Below the pieces are notes generated by a model. That model did no database searches and was not told where the DNA came from. It saw nothing but the letters and a program-made list of their open reading frames with translations. The translations under genes were made by a program, and so were the position numbers. From JADGGV01 sp035715725 (GTDB taxonomy: Bacteria; Gemmatimonadota; Gemmatimonadetes; Longimicrobiales; RSA9), in contig DASTKT010000186.1 in NCBI GenBank assembly GCA_035715725.1, positions 1-55,122 of the forward strand: a stretch of 55,122 nt of DNA, in the 5' to 3' direction. Shown one piece after another: positions 1 through 7,690 of this stretch (position 1 is the first letter of the stretch; every line of letters begins with the position of its first letter).

Positions 1-31
1 CATCCTGTAGGACAAGACGAACCCGAACCGG

Positions 32-628
32 ATGCACATAGCAATCTCGGCGGCGGGCGTCTTCCGTACGGATGACGGCGGCGAGACCTGGGCGGCGAAG
101 AACAAGGGGCTGAGCTCGAACTTCATGCCGGACCCGACGGCGGAAACGGGTCACTGCGTCCATCGCATCGCAAAGAACGATTCACGGCCGGACACGCTCT
201 TCATGCAGAAGCACTGGGACGTGATGCGGAGCGACAACGGCGGCGACTCGTGGACCGAGGTGAGCGGCAACCTGCCGACCGACTTCGGCTTCTGCATCGA
301 CGTGCACGCGCACGAGCCGGAGACCGTCTACGTCGTGCCGATCAAGAGCGACTCCGAGCACTACCCGCTCGACGGCCAGCTGCGCGTCTACCGCAGCCGC
401 ACGGGCGGCCAGGAGTGGGAGCCGCTCACGAAGGGGCTGCCGCAGAGCCACTGCTACGTCAACGTGCTGCGCGACGCGATGGCCGTCGACTCGCTCGACC
501 GCTGCGGCATCTACTTCGGCACCACCGGCGGCCAGGTCTACGCCTCCGCCGACGACGGCGACAGCTGGTCCGCCATCGTGCGCGATCTCCCCGCCGTGCT
601 GTCGGTGGAAGTCCAGACGCTGCCATGA
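32..628 (+). CDS. BNR/Asp-box (sialidase-like) protein, C-terminal part
   Basis: This is the C-terminal ~198 residues of a BNR-repeat, beta-propeller protein of the WD40/YVTN/BNR or exo-alpha-sialidase-like type. Four Asp-box-like motifs are visible (TDDGGETW, SDNGGDSW, SRTGGQEW, SADDGDSW). The frame stays family-like upstream of the ATG (DKTNPNR precedes MHIAIS), but an in-frame TAG lies at 8-10. The annotated ATG is therefore probably not the native start: the gene either continues off the left edge and carries a nonsense change, or the TAG is a sequencing error. It overlaps the next gene by 4 bases (ATGA), so the two are translationally coupled. Substrate and function are unknown; BNR folds also occur in non-enzymes. 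Confidence 0.75.
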   Translation: MHIAISAAGVFRTDDGGETWAAKNKGLSSNFMPDPTAETGHCVHRIAKNDSRPDTLFMQKHWDVMRSDNGGDSWTEVSGNLPTDFGFCIDVHAHEPETVYVVPIKSDSEHYPLDGQLRVYRSRTGGQEWEPLTKGLPQSHCYVNVLRDAMAVDSLDRCGIYFGTTGGQVYASADDGDSWSAIVRDLPAVLSVEVQTLP

Positions 629-921
629 TCCGCGTCGCGCTGCCGGTCCACCTGCGCACGCTCGCGCGCGTGGGCGCCGAGGTCGAGGTCGAGGTCGACG
701 GACCCGCCACGGCGAGCTCCGTCCTCGACGCGCTCGAGGCGCGCTATCCCGTGCTGCGCGGCACGATCCGCGACCACGTCACGCACCGCCGCCGGGATTT
801 CGTGCGCTTCTTCGCCTGTCAGGAGGACATCTCGCACGAGAGCCCGAACGCGCCGCTGCCGGCGCCGGTCGCGTCCGGCGCCGAGCCGTTCCTGGTGATC
901 GGCGCGATCGTGGGGGGGTAG
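625..921 (+). CDS. MoaD/ThiS-family ubiquitin-like sulfur-carrier protein
   Basis: A 98-residue protein with the length and beta-grasp pattern of MoaD/ThiS sulfur carriers, ending in the di-glycine (IVGG) that is adenylated and thiocarboxylated in this family. The start ATG overlaps the stop of the BNR gene (ATGA), so it is probably expressed by coupling. No MoaE, MoeB, ThiF or ThiG is nearby, so it is not part of a recognisable molybdopterin or thiamine operon here. The physical link with a BNR protein hints at a dedicated but uncharacterised role. The family call is good; the function is open. Confidence 0.75.
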   Translation: MIRVALPVHLRTLARVGAEVEVEVDGPATASSVLDALEARYPVLRGTIRDHVTHRRRDFVRFFACQEDISHESPNAPLPAPVASGAEPFLVIGAIVGG

Positions 922-948
922 GCCGCTCGCGCCTCCCCACCCGCCTCC

Positions 949-1040
949 GCATTCGCATTCGCATCCCGGCTTTTCCTCGGCCTCGCCGCGGTGCACGGGA
1001 ACGGCTCGAATGCGAATGCGGATGCGAATGCGAATGCGGG
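949..1040. repeat. Dispersed hairpin repeat, copy A (GAATGC hexamers)
   Basis: The left arm (949-964) is built of GCATTC hexamers and the right arm (1008-1038) of complementary GAATGC hexamers, so the element can fold into a long hairpin. The core between them (about 966-1007, with TTCCTCGGCC and CGGGAAC) closely matches the core of copy B at 41161-41200. It lies in the convergent gap between the MoaD-like gene and the VOC fragment, where it could act as a bidirectional terminator or a mobile palindromic element. Confidence 0.7.
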
Positions 1041-1077
1041 AAGTGCGGGGCGCGGATGCGGATCGCGGGCGCACGAA

Positions 1078-1108
1078 ACGGCCCCCCGGGATCTTCCCGA
1101 GGGGCCGT
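1078..1108 (-). terminator. Intrinsic-type terminator for the YCII/VOC transcript
   Basis: Inverted repeat ACGGCCCC...GGGGCCGT with an inner CGGG/CCCG pair and a 5-base loop, one mismatch in the stem. On the minus strand it is followed by TTTCGTG, a short U-rich tail. It sits just past the end of the minus-strand VOC fragment. Confidence 0.6.
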
Positions 1109-1130
1109 GCCTTTGCCCCCCGCCAGCGCG

Positions 1131-1373
1131 CTACGCCCCCGCGTACGCCCGCTCGAGCCCGGCGATGTCCAGCTTCTTCATCTTCAGCAGCGCCGCCATC
1201 ACGCGGTTCGACTTCACGGGATCCGGATCGGTCATCAGCTCGCCGATGACCGTCGGCACGATCTGCCAGGACAGGCCGTAGCGGTCCTTGAGCCACCCGC
1301 ACTCGACCTCTTCCCCGCCCGCGGACAGGAGCGCCCAGTACCGGTCGACCTCCTCCTGCGTCTCGCAGTTCAC
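1131..1373 (-). pseudogene. VOC-family (PhnB-like) protein, C-terminal fragment
   Basis: About 80 residues match the C-terminal half of PhnB-like VOC proteins: NCETQEEVDRYW, GWLKDRYGLSW, the DPDP turn, then MAALLKMKKLDI. Full-length members are about 150-160 residues and begin with a first VOC half containing metal-ligand positions; that half is absent here. The frame is open upstream (SLVV precedes NCET), but the residues before that (PRHVDFAAPAST) do not look like the family, and the YCII stop lies only 56 bases upstream. I read this as a 5'-deleted remnant fused behind the YCII gene. A functional short protein from a GTG start is less likely. Confidence 0.65.
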
Positions 1374-1428
1374 GACGAGCGAGGTCGAAGCAGGCGCCGC
1401 GAAATCGACATGGCGCGGCCGAGGCCGC

Positions 1429-1845
1429 TCAGCCCGGCCCGGCGGGCCCGCGCATGGTCTCCCACCCCAGCGACGTCGCCAGGTGGCACACGGCGGCGAC
1501 CGGCCTCACCTCCACGGTCATGCCGTGCGGCAGGAGCGGACAGCGCTGCGCCATCGCGGTCGCGTCGTCCAGCGTCACGCCTTCCAGCAGGAAGTAGCCG
1601 CCGACCAGCTCCTTCGCCTCGGCGAACGGGCCGTCGGTGATCTTCTCGCCGCGCTTGCCGGACACGAGGCGCGCCTTCTCCCCGAGCGGCTGCCCGTCCC
1701 TCAGCTTGCCGGTCGCGGCCATCTCGTCGACCCATGCGTTCCAGCGGTCGAGGCACTGGCGGGTCTCGGCGGGCGTCATCGTCGCGTAGACCTCGGGCGT
1801 GGTGTCCCGGACGAGCAGCAGGTAGGAGGAGACCGTCGTTCCCAT
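1429..1845 (-). CDS. YCII-related (DGPF-domain) protein
   Basis: A 138-residue protein of the YCII/DGPF family: SSYLLLVRD at the N-terminus, the DGPF motif within KITDGPFAEAKE, then GGYFLLEG and CPLLPHGMTVEVRPV. These dimeric alpha+beta barrel proteins often accompany ECF sigma factors, DoxX and VOC proteins; their reaction is mostly unknown. The ATG at 1845 begins the conserved domain. About 20 residues after EVRPV look like a non-family tail, which fits a rearrangement at the junction with the VOC fragment. DoxX is encoded divergently about 200 bp away. Confidence 0.85.
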   Translation of the reverse strand: MGTTVSSYLLLVRDTTPEVYATMTPAETRQCLDRWNAWVDEMAATGKLRDGQPLGEKARLVSGKRGEKITDGPFAEAKELVGGYFLLEGVTLDDATAMAQRCPLLPHGMTVEVRPVAAVCHLATSLGWETMRGPAGPG

Positions 1846-2046
1846 CGTCGGAGCACTCTCGGTGAGCGGTGGATGTAGCGGATCTCCCCATGGTCGGCCA
1901 CGCGGCGGACGGACGCAAGGGTCCGGCGGTGTCGGCGGAGCGTGTCGAAATCGCGCGGCCCCGTTCGTCGCCCCTGTAGAGACAGGATGGACACCCGGCG
2001 AGCGACGCCGGGACCGACTCGCACCCGAACGGAAAAGGGGTCCACC

Positions 2047-2490
2047 ATGAGCGACACGCGCGGAAGGTCGAGGAAGGCGGCGGCCGCCCTCTGGTCGGTA
2101 CAGGTGCTGCTCGCGCTGCTTTTCCTCTTCGCCGGCGGGATGAAGCTGGTCCTGCCGATCGAGGCGCTCACCGGGCAGATGCAGGTGCCGGGAGCGTTCG
2201 TCCGATTCATCGGCGTCTGCGAGGTGCTCGGCGCGCTCGGCCTCGTCCTCCCCGGGCTCCTGCACGTCCACGAGGAGCTGACGCCGCTGGCCGCGCGGGG
2301 GCTCGCCATCATCATGACTGGCGCCATCGGCGCCACGCTCGCCGGCGGTTCCGTCGTCGGCGCGCTCCTTCCGCTCGTCGTCGGCCTGCTCGCGACGCTC
2401 GTCGCAAGCGCGCGCTCGCGGCCCACGCACCGCGCACCGCGCCACGCGCACGACCCGGCGCCCGGCGCCATCCTGCAGGCCGGTCGCTGA
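2047..2490 (+). CDS. DoxX-like integral membrane protein
   Basis: A 147-residue protein with about four hydrophobic segments (near residues 13-32, 50-68, 77-100 and 104-122) and the family pattern LLALLFLFAGGMKL followed by FVRFIGVCEVLGALGLVLPG. DoxX-like proteins are small inner-membrane proteins loosely linked with redox or detoxification; no specific reaction can be assigned. The ATG is preceded by AAGGGG at good spacing. The C-terminal ~25 residues are polar (HRAPRHAHD) and probably cytoplasmic. It is transcribed away from the YCII gene and ends at a clear terminator. Confidence 0.85.
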   Translation: MSDTRGRSRKAAAALWSVQVLLALLFLFAGGMKLVLPIEALTGQMQVPGAFVRFIGVCEVLGALGLVLPGLLHVHEELTPLAARGLAIIMTGAIGATLAGGSVVGALLPLVVGLLATLVASARSRPTHRAPRHAHDPAPGAILQAGR

Positions 2491-2521
2491 CGCGACGGCG
2501 GAAATCGGCGGATCACGAAAC

Positions 2522-2550
2522 AGGGCCGCGCCCGGAAGTGCGGCCCTTTT
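2522..2550 (+). terminator. Rho-independent terminator after doxX-like gene
   Basis: Perfect 8-bp stem AGGGCCGC/GCGGCCCT with a 10-base loop, followed by TTTT then CGTTTC. It begins 32 bases past the doxX-like stop. Confidence 0.8.
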
Positions 2551-2651
2551 CGTTTCTGCCCCCGCGACATAACGATATGAGCCGCGCGTCCGGCTCGGCC
2601 GCCCCGGCCGCTTCGTCGACGGGACGCCCGGGCGTACGCCAGGAGGGGCTC

Positions 2652-3557
2652 GTGAATCGCTGGATCACCGCGGGAGTGCTCGCCGCCGGCGGCCTCGCGG
2701 CCGCCGGCACGCTCGCCGTGGTCGTCGGGTCGCGCGCCTGGCGCCGGACGACGGAGCGGGCGGCCGCGCGGCTCGCGGCGCCGGCGCAAGCGCGCGGCAC
2801 CGCGCACCCAGGCGCGGGCGGGGCGTTCTCGCGCGCGCAGCTCGAGGGTCTGCCGGCGCCGGTGGCGCGCTACTTCGCCTTCGCGCTCCCGGAGGGCCGG
2901 CCGCCGATCCGCGCGGCGCGGATCCGCTGGACGGGCGAGTTCCAGCTCCGGCCGGGGGGCGGCTGGAGTCCGTTCACGGCGGAGCAGCGCTTCACCACGT
3001 CCCCGCCCGGCTTCGTCTGGGACGCGGCGATCCGGATGCTGCCGCTCGTGCCCGTGCGCGTGCGTGACAGCTACATTGCGGGCGAGGGGAGGATGCTCGG
3101 CCGGATCGGCGGCGTCGTGCCGGTCGTCGGCGAGGGCGGCACGCCGGAGATGGCCGCGGGCGCGCTCGCCCGGTGGCTCGGCGAGGCGGCCTGGTTCCCG
3201 ACCGCGCTGCTGCCGGGTGAGAACGTCCGCTGGGAGCCGGTGGACGACAGCACCGCGCGCGCGACGGTCACCGACGGCCCGACGAGCGTCTCGGCAGAGT
3301 TCCATTTCGGCCCGGGGGGCGAGCCGACCCGCATGACCGCGCTGCGGTATCGGGACGTGAACGGGACCGGCGTGCTCACCCCGTTCGAGGGCCGCTACGG
3401 GGACTTCGGCCGGCGCGAAGGGGTGATGATCCCGCTCTCGGCCGAGGTGGCGTGGCTGCTCCCGGAAGGGCGCTTCCCGTACTGGCGCGGGCGCCCCGCC
3501 GAGATCGAGTACGACCGCGCCCGGCAGCCCCCTCAGGCGCCGGAGATCGACCGGTAG
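2652..3557 (+). CDS. DUF6544 (DUF6920)-like protein with N-terminal membrane anchor
   Basis: A 301-residue protein matching the DUF6544 pattern: LPAPVARYFAFALPEG, then a WTGEF strand, GFVWDAAIRMLP, RVRDSYIAGEG, AWFPTALLP, WEPVDDSTARATVTDG and PFEGRYGDF. The family fold and function are not established. An N-terminal hydrophobic segment (ITAGVLAAGGLAAAGTLAVVV) suggests an anchored or exported protein. I chose the GTG at 2652 because AGGAGG lies 5 bases upstream and the hydrophobic segment follows directly. An in-frame ATG at 2577 would add 25 residues but lacks a ribosome binding site. Confidence 0.7.
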   Translation: MNRWITAGVLAAGGLAAAGTLAVVVGSRAWRRTTERAAARLAAPAQARGTAHPGAGGAFSRAQLEGLPAPVARYFAFALPEGRPPIRAARIRWTGEFQLRPGGGWSPFTAEQRFTTSPPGFVWDAAIRMLPLVPVRVRDSYIAGEGRMLGRIGGVVPVVGEGGTPEMAAGALARWLGEAAWFPTALLPGENVRWEPVDDSTARATVTDGPTSVSAEFHFGPGGEPTRMTALRYRDVNGTGVLTPFEGRYGDFGRREGVMIPLSAEVAWLLPEGRFPYWRGRPAEIEYDRARQPPQAPEIDR

Positions 3558-3631
3558 AAGATCGTCGCGTCGCGGAGCCGGCCGTCCGACCGCCCGGGCC
3601 GCCGCACAACCGTCCTTCGTCCCCTACGGCC

Positions 3632-4924
3632 ATGCCCGACCTCCACACGTTCGCGGATGGCGAGTTCACCTCGCCCTTCTTCGGGTTCTCCCTGCGCGTA
3701 GCGCCGGATTGGGTCCTCCGGGAGGCCGCGGCGAGCGGCGGCTCCGCGCGCTTCATCTTCCGCCGCTCCTCCGGCGACGGCCACCTGAACGTCCATGTCT
3801 TCGCGCGCGACTACCGGCCCATGGCGCTCTACTTCGAGGACGACCTGGCGCGCAAGCGGCGCTTCCCCGAGCGCGTCGCCCTGCCGTTCGGCGAGGCGTT
3901 CGAGAGTCGCGGTCCCTCGTCCCGCAGCGTGATCTTCCAGGCGAACGGGCTGGTCTACAGCATCGCGTGCGGCTCGAGCGACCCCGTGGCGCGCGCGGTG
4001 GGGGACGCCATGCTCCGCGGCGTGCGCCTCTTCCCGCCCGCGGCGGAGCAGGTCCCGCCCAAGCTCAAGGCGTTCAAGTACCTGCACCCGGGCGCCGCGA
4101 TGCCGCGGCCGAAGACGTCGCGGGATCCGGAGCTGGTGCGCGCCGAGCTGGAGGCACGGATCGCCGCCGACCTGCAGCGCGCCGAGAACGCGCGGGGCCA
4201 GTGGGACCGGATCCCGCGCGACCGTCTCGGGATCGCGTGCATCGGGCTCGGCGCCGACTTCCTCGACGCCGCCGTCGGCTCGCTCCTGCTCGGGCGCCGC
4301 GACGACGCCCGGGGCTGCTTCCGCGAGGCGGCCGCGAGCTTCCTCGCGGCGAGCGGCCACGCTCCGGACGCCCTGGCGCCGGGCCCGCGGCTGCACGGGG
4401 TCACGGCCGCGGTCCTGTCGGGGGACCGCGACCTGGCCCGGGAGTGCGCCCGCCGCCTCGCCCCGCCCGCGGAGCGGCACGCGAAGACGTGGGTCCAGGA
4501 CCGCTTCACGCTGGCGCTCGCGGCGCTCGTCCTCGCGGACGACGCCGCGACGGGCGCGGCCGTGGCCGAGCTGCTCCGCGTCGACGACGCGGCGGCCGAG
4601 CGGGACCACTTCTACCCCGGCACGGGAGCGGCCTGCCGGGCGATCCTCGACCGGGACCCGGCGGCGCTGGCCGGTGCGCTCGCCTCGATCCTCCAGCGGC
4701 ACGCCGCGATGGCGGCGCGGAGCCTCCGCAACCAGGCCGACGGCTGGCTCTGTTTCCCGGCCGCGGCGCTCGCCCTCGTCGCGAGGGACCGCGGCATCGA
4801 CGTCGCCATCGATCCCCGGCGTCGGCGCGCGGACCTCAAGCTCCGGGCGGTCTTCTCCGAGCCGCACAAGGGGAAGGAGGCGGTCCTCGAGGTCGACTTC
4901 GTCCCGCTCGACGCGCTCCGTTAG
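3632..4924 (+). CDS. PsbP/DUF1795-like domain fused to an Imm49-like domain
   Basis: A 430-residue protein in two parts. Residues ~1-130 resemble a PsbP/DUF1795-type sandwich (FFGFSLRVAPDWVL...HLNVHVFARDY...NGLVYSIACGS). Residues ~170-415 are an alpha-helical repeat region like Immunity protein 49 (SLLLGRRDDARGCFREAA, TLALAALVLADDA, WLCFPAAALALVARDRGI). Imm49 proteins are predicted polymorphic-toxin immunity proteins, but no toxin gene is visible nearby, so it may be an orphan immunity protein or a reused fold. No signal peptide. The domain call is from pattern only and moderately sure. Confidence 0.55.
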   Translation: MPDLHTFADGEFTSPFFGFSLRVAPDWVLREAAASGGSARFIFRRSSGDGHLNVHVFARDYRPMALYFEDDLARKRRFPERVALPFGEAFESRGPSSRSVIFQANGLVYSIACGSSDPVARAVGDAMLRGVRLFPPAAEQVPPKLKAFKYLHPGAAMPRPKTSRDPELVRAELEARIAADLQRAENARGQWDRIPRDRLGIACIGLGADFLDAAVGSLLLGRRDDARGCFREAAASFLAASGHAPDALAPGPRLHGVTAAVLSGDRDLARECARRLAPPAERHAKTWVQDRFTLALAALVLADDAATGAAVAELLRVDDAAAERDHFYPGTGAACRAILDRDPAALAGALASILQRHAAMAARSLRNQADGWLCFPAAALALVARDRGIDVAIDPRRRRADLKLRAVFSEPHKGKEAVLEVDFVPLDALR

Positions 4925-4959
4925 ATGCGGTGGGCGGGGGTCTGCGGCCGCGGTCGTCG

Positions 4960-4988
4960 CCGCGATGGTCGCGGATGCCGCATCGCGG
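4960..4988. terminator. Weak hairpin between convergent genes
   Basis: Stem CCGCGATG/CATCGCGG with a 13-base loop, in the 101-bp convergent gap between the Imm49-like gene and the amidohydrolase. There is no U-tract, so its role as terminator is only suggested by position. Confidence 0.35.
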
Positions 4989-5025
4989 CAGAGCTTCGTC
5001 GAGCCGGCTCGCCCGTCCCGCGCCC

Positions 5026-6249
5026 TCAGCGCGGCCAGCCCGCCTGCGGCAGCCGCCGCGTGATCGCCAGCGCGTTCCGGAAATACAGCTTCTCGAGCAC
5101 GCTGTCGGGGAGATCGATGCCGTACAGCTTCCAGAAGGCGTGGTAGGGGCGGTAGTAGTCGAAGTACTCGTCGCGCGTCTCGAAGACCCGCCAGTAGTAG
5201 GGGTACTCCTCGGGCTGGAAGGAGTCCTTCCCGAAGAGGATGCGGTCCTGGAAGCGGACGAAGAAGTCGTGCGCGGCGCGGGGCTGCCGGCCGATGTCGT
5301 AGAGCACCGCACCGACCTCGGTGTAGACGTTCGGCATCTCGGTCAGCAGCTTCGCCAGCCGCCCGAGATCGTTGGCGTGCCACCCCATGTGCGCGGCGAC
5401 GAACGTCGTCTTCGGATGCTTGCGGAACAGGTCGTCCCGCTCGGCCATGAGCTCCGCGAACCGCGGGAAGCGGTCCGCCGGGTAGCGCCGGTTCGGGAAG
5501 AGCGCCAGCTCCAGCCAGCGCTCGTTCGTGTCGTCGATCGGCTCGAAGAACTCCTCGGGATCCGCGGTGTGGATGAAGACCGGGATCCCCAGGCGGGCGC
5601 ACGCATCCCAGATCGGGTCCAGGTCGGGATCGTCGATTCGCAGCCGCGAGCCGTCGGCCTTCTTGATCGAGAGCCCGAGCGCCTTCGAGATCTCGCCGAC
5701 GCCCACCGCCCCCGCGGCGACGTCGGCCTCGAGCTGCGCCACCGCCTTCTCGGCCCACCCGGGACCCACGTTGCGGAAATCGACGCCGGCCAGCACGCGG
5801 ACCCGGTCCTTCGCCCGCGGCGAGGCCCGGATCGCGGCCAGTGCGCGCCGCAGCCGCTCTCCCGAGAGGTTGTCCGCCGCCACCATCATCCGGACGTCGA
5901 GGTCGTCCATCGCCGCGCCGAGCCGGGCCAGCCCCTCGGCCGACTCCAACAGATCCCCGGGGTGGCCGTGGAAGTCGATCGCAGGGTACTTCGCCCTCGG
6001 CACGGGGTGGGATGGCACGACCAGCGTGGACCGCGGGCGGTAGTCCACGATGCTCGGCGGCGCCAGCGCCGGCGCCATGCACTGCCGCGGCCGGACCTCG
6101 GTGGTGCCCGCCGGGCACGACTCGCCCGGCTGGATGGCCGTGGCCCGTCGCCCCGGACCGGCCGCGGAAGGGGATTGCGCCGCGCCACTCGCGGCGAACG
6201 CGAGAACGGCGCACACGCTCACGGACATCGACGTCGATACCCTGCGCAT
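5026..6249 (-). CDS. Secreted amidohydrolase-2 family protein
   Basis: A 407-residue metal-dependent hydrolase with an N-terminal signal peptide (SVCAVLAFAASGAAQ). Metal-site residues of the TIM-barrel amidohydrolase fold are visible: HGH at 94-96, Glu187 in GVGEIS, His227 in FIHTADP, His287 in AAHMGWH and Asp342 in FGKDSF. The ATG is well supported by AGGAG 7 bases upstream. Residues 41-80 form a Pro-rich linker with two Cys (C45, C57). The substrate is unknown; related proteins include decarboxylases and lactone or amide hydrolases, here acting in the periplasm or outside. Expressed alone, divergent from the PH-like gene. Confidence 0.85.
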   Translation of the reverse strand: MRRVSTSMSVSVCAVLAFAASGAAQSPSAAGPGRRATAIQPGESCPAGTTEVRPRQCMAPALAPPSIVDYRPRSTLVVPSHPVPRAKYPAIDFHGHPGDLLESAEGLARLGAAMDDLDVRMMVAADNLSGERLRRALAAIRASPRAKDRVRVLAGVDFRNVGPGWAEKAVAQLEADVAAGAVGVGEISKALGLSIKKADGSRLRIDDPDLDPIWDACARLGIPVFIHTADPEEFFEPIDDTNERWLELALFPNRRYPADRFPRFAELMAERDDLFRKHPKTTFVAAHMGWHANDLGRLAKLLTEMPNVYTEVGAVLYDIGRQPRAAHDFFVRFQDRILFGKDSFQPEEYPYYWRVFETRDEYFDYYRPYHAFWKLYGIDLPDSVLEKLYFRNALAITRRLPQAGWPR

Positions 6250-6514
6250 CGGAGCTCCTGGCGGACGTGAGCCGGCAATGTGCGGTCCGAGGGCCGATCC
6301 GGGAACCCCGGAGTGGCGGGCGGCATGGACGCCGGGGTCGGACCCGCACCGTGCTCCGTCGTGGTCGCGGGGCGGGCCGATCTGGAATGCTCGTTCCCGC
6401 CGGCGCTATCTTCCGGCCGAGACCGCGATCACGGGAAGGCCGGGCGAGGCAGGCGAGGGGCGGAGCGTTCTCTCGCGACGTCGCACGGAAGACCGCGCAA
6501 AGGTGGCATACCGC

Positions 6515-7171
6515 ATGTCTGTCGGACGTGGGCTCATCGACGAACAGCTTCAGCAGCTCGGCGAGAGCATGCGCTGGCGCGACCAGCGCGAGCTGCGCGA
6601 CCTGCCCGCCGTGCTCCACGCGGACGAGCGGCTCCTCGCCGTCGCGCGGGGGAAGCTCGCCCGCACGCGGCTGAGCCGGTCCTGGCTGATCGTCGTCACC
6701 AACACGCGGCTCCTCTGTCTGCGTACGACCGGGCGAGCCACGTGGGCGCAGCTCGAGGTCCCCGCGAGCCAGATCGCGCGGGTCGGCCTTCGCGTCGGGC
6801 CGTTCCGCGGGCGGGTGCTGGTCGTGGCCGGGGGGTACCGGTACCGGCTGCTCGTGCCCAGGGCGGACGCCTACAAGCTGGCGTCCGCCCTCTCGAGCAT
6901 CGTCCCCGTGAAGGAGGCGGGTCCCGGCCTCGCACCGACACGGATGGTCACGCGGATCGTCGACCACATGCTCTCGCTCCCGGCGGTCGCGCTCGACCCC
7001 ACCGCCAGGCCTGCCCCCGCTCCACCCGCTCCACCCGACCGGAGCGCGAACGACGCCCGCCTCCAGCTGCTGGAGGAGCAGGTCCAGCAGCTCCAGCAGC
7101 AGGTGGACTTCCTCGAGCAGCTGCTGCGGCAGCGGCAGGCGGCGCCGGCGGAATTGAGCCGGCCGCAGTAG
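6515..7171 (+). CDS. PH-like (YokE-type) protein with C-terminal coiled coil
   Basis: A 218-residue cytosolic protein. Residues ~30-125 look like a bacterial PH domain of the YokE type (LHADERLLAVARGKL, WLIVVTNTRLLCL, VPASQIARVGLRVG, then a Tyr/Arg-rich strand). A Pro/Ala linker follows (~155-175), then a Gln/Leu heptad segment (about 180-205, LLEEQVQQLQQQV) that should form a short coiled coil for oligomerisation. The start ATG has AAGGTGG upstream. No enzymatic motif; a binding or scaffold role is likely. It stands alone between divergent and co-directional neighbours. Confidence 0.6.
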   Translation: MSVGRGLIDEQLQQLGESMRWRDQRELRDLPAVLHADERLLAVARGKLARTRLSRSWLIVVTNTRLLCLRTTGRATWAQLEVPASQIARVGLRVGPFRGRVLVVAGGYRYRLLVPRADAYKLASALSSIVPVKEAGPGLAPTRMVTRIVDHMLSLPAVALDPTARPAPAPPAPPDRSANDARLQLLEEQVQQLQQQVDFLEQLLRQRQAAPAELSRPQ

Positions 7172-7690
7172 CGGCTGCCGCGTCGGGTATTGCCCTACGG
7201 CTCCCGTGGTGGCTTCCCCCTGGCTCTCGCGAGCGGACGCTTTAGATTGGGTTCGTCCCAACGCCTCTCCATGCGTGTGACCGACTCGACCCGGCGGAAG
7301 CTCCTCCGGGCACCGTGTCGGACGCTCACACCACCTCCGCGGGGACCGTACGCCCAGTATCGGGCACACCTCACCCCCGATCCGCGAAGCAGCCCACCAT
7401 CCCCGTCGTCCGGAGCCGCGGATTCCCGCGTGCCCTGACCCGTCCGATTCTCTTCCGTCGTCTCGCCTCGGCGTCCGGGGGGTCGCGCGCGCCCGCGATC
7501 GGCCCGAGCCACAGCACTTCCGTCCGGTCCGCCGCCGCGTCCCGGGGGGTCGCGCGCGCCCGCGACCGGCCCGGGCGGTGGAGGAGCGCGTACAGCCGCC
7601 GCACTCGGCTAGCAGGAGCGATGTTCGACCCGTCCATGCGGGGGTGGGCCGGCGAGTGTGCCACGGACGTGGCAGACAGGAGAGGATCCG
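7172..7690. other. 519-bp intergenic region before the acyl-CoA dehydrogenase
   Basis: No convincing gene. It holds one near-perfect direct repeat (annotated separately) and presumably the promoter of the acyl-CoA dehydrogenase/ETF operon. I could not pick a single -35/-10 pair with confidence. A ribosome binding site (AGGAG) lies just before the ATG at 7691. Confidence 0.5.
7475..7573. repeat. 32-bp direct repeat pair
   Basis: Two copies of a 32-bp GC-rich sequence at 7475-7506 and 7542-7573 differ at one base (the GCGATCGG versus GCGACCGG segment) and are 67 bp apart. They lie 118-216 bp upstream of the acyl-CoA dehydrogenase start. This could be a local duplication or a tandem regulator site. 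Confidence 0.75.
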
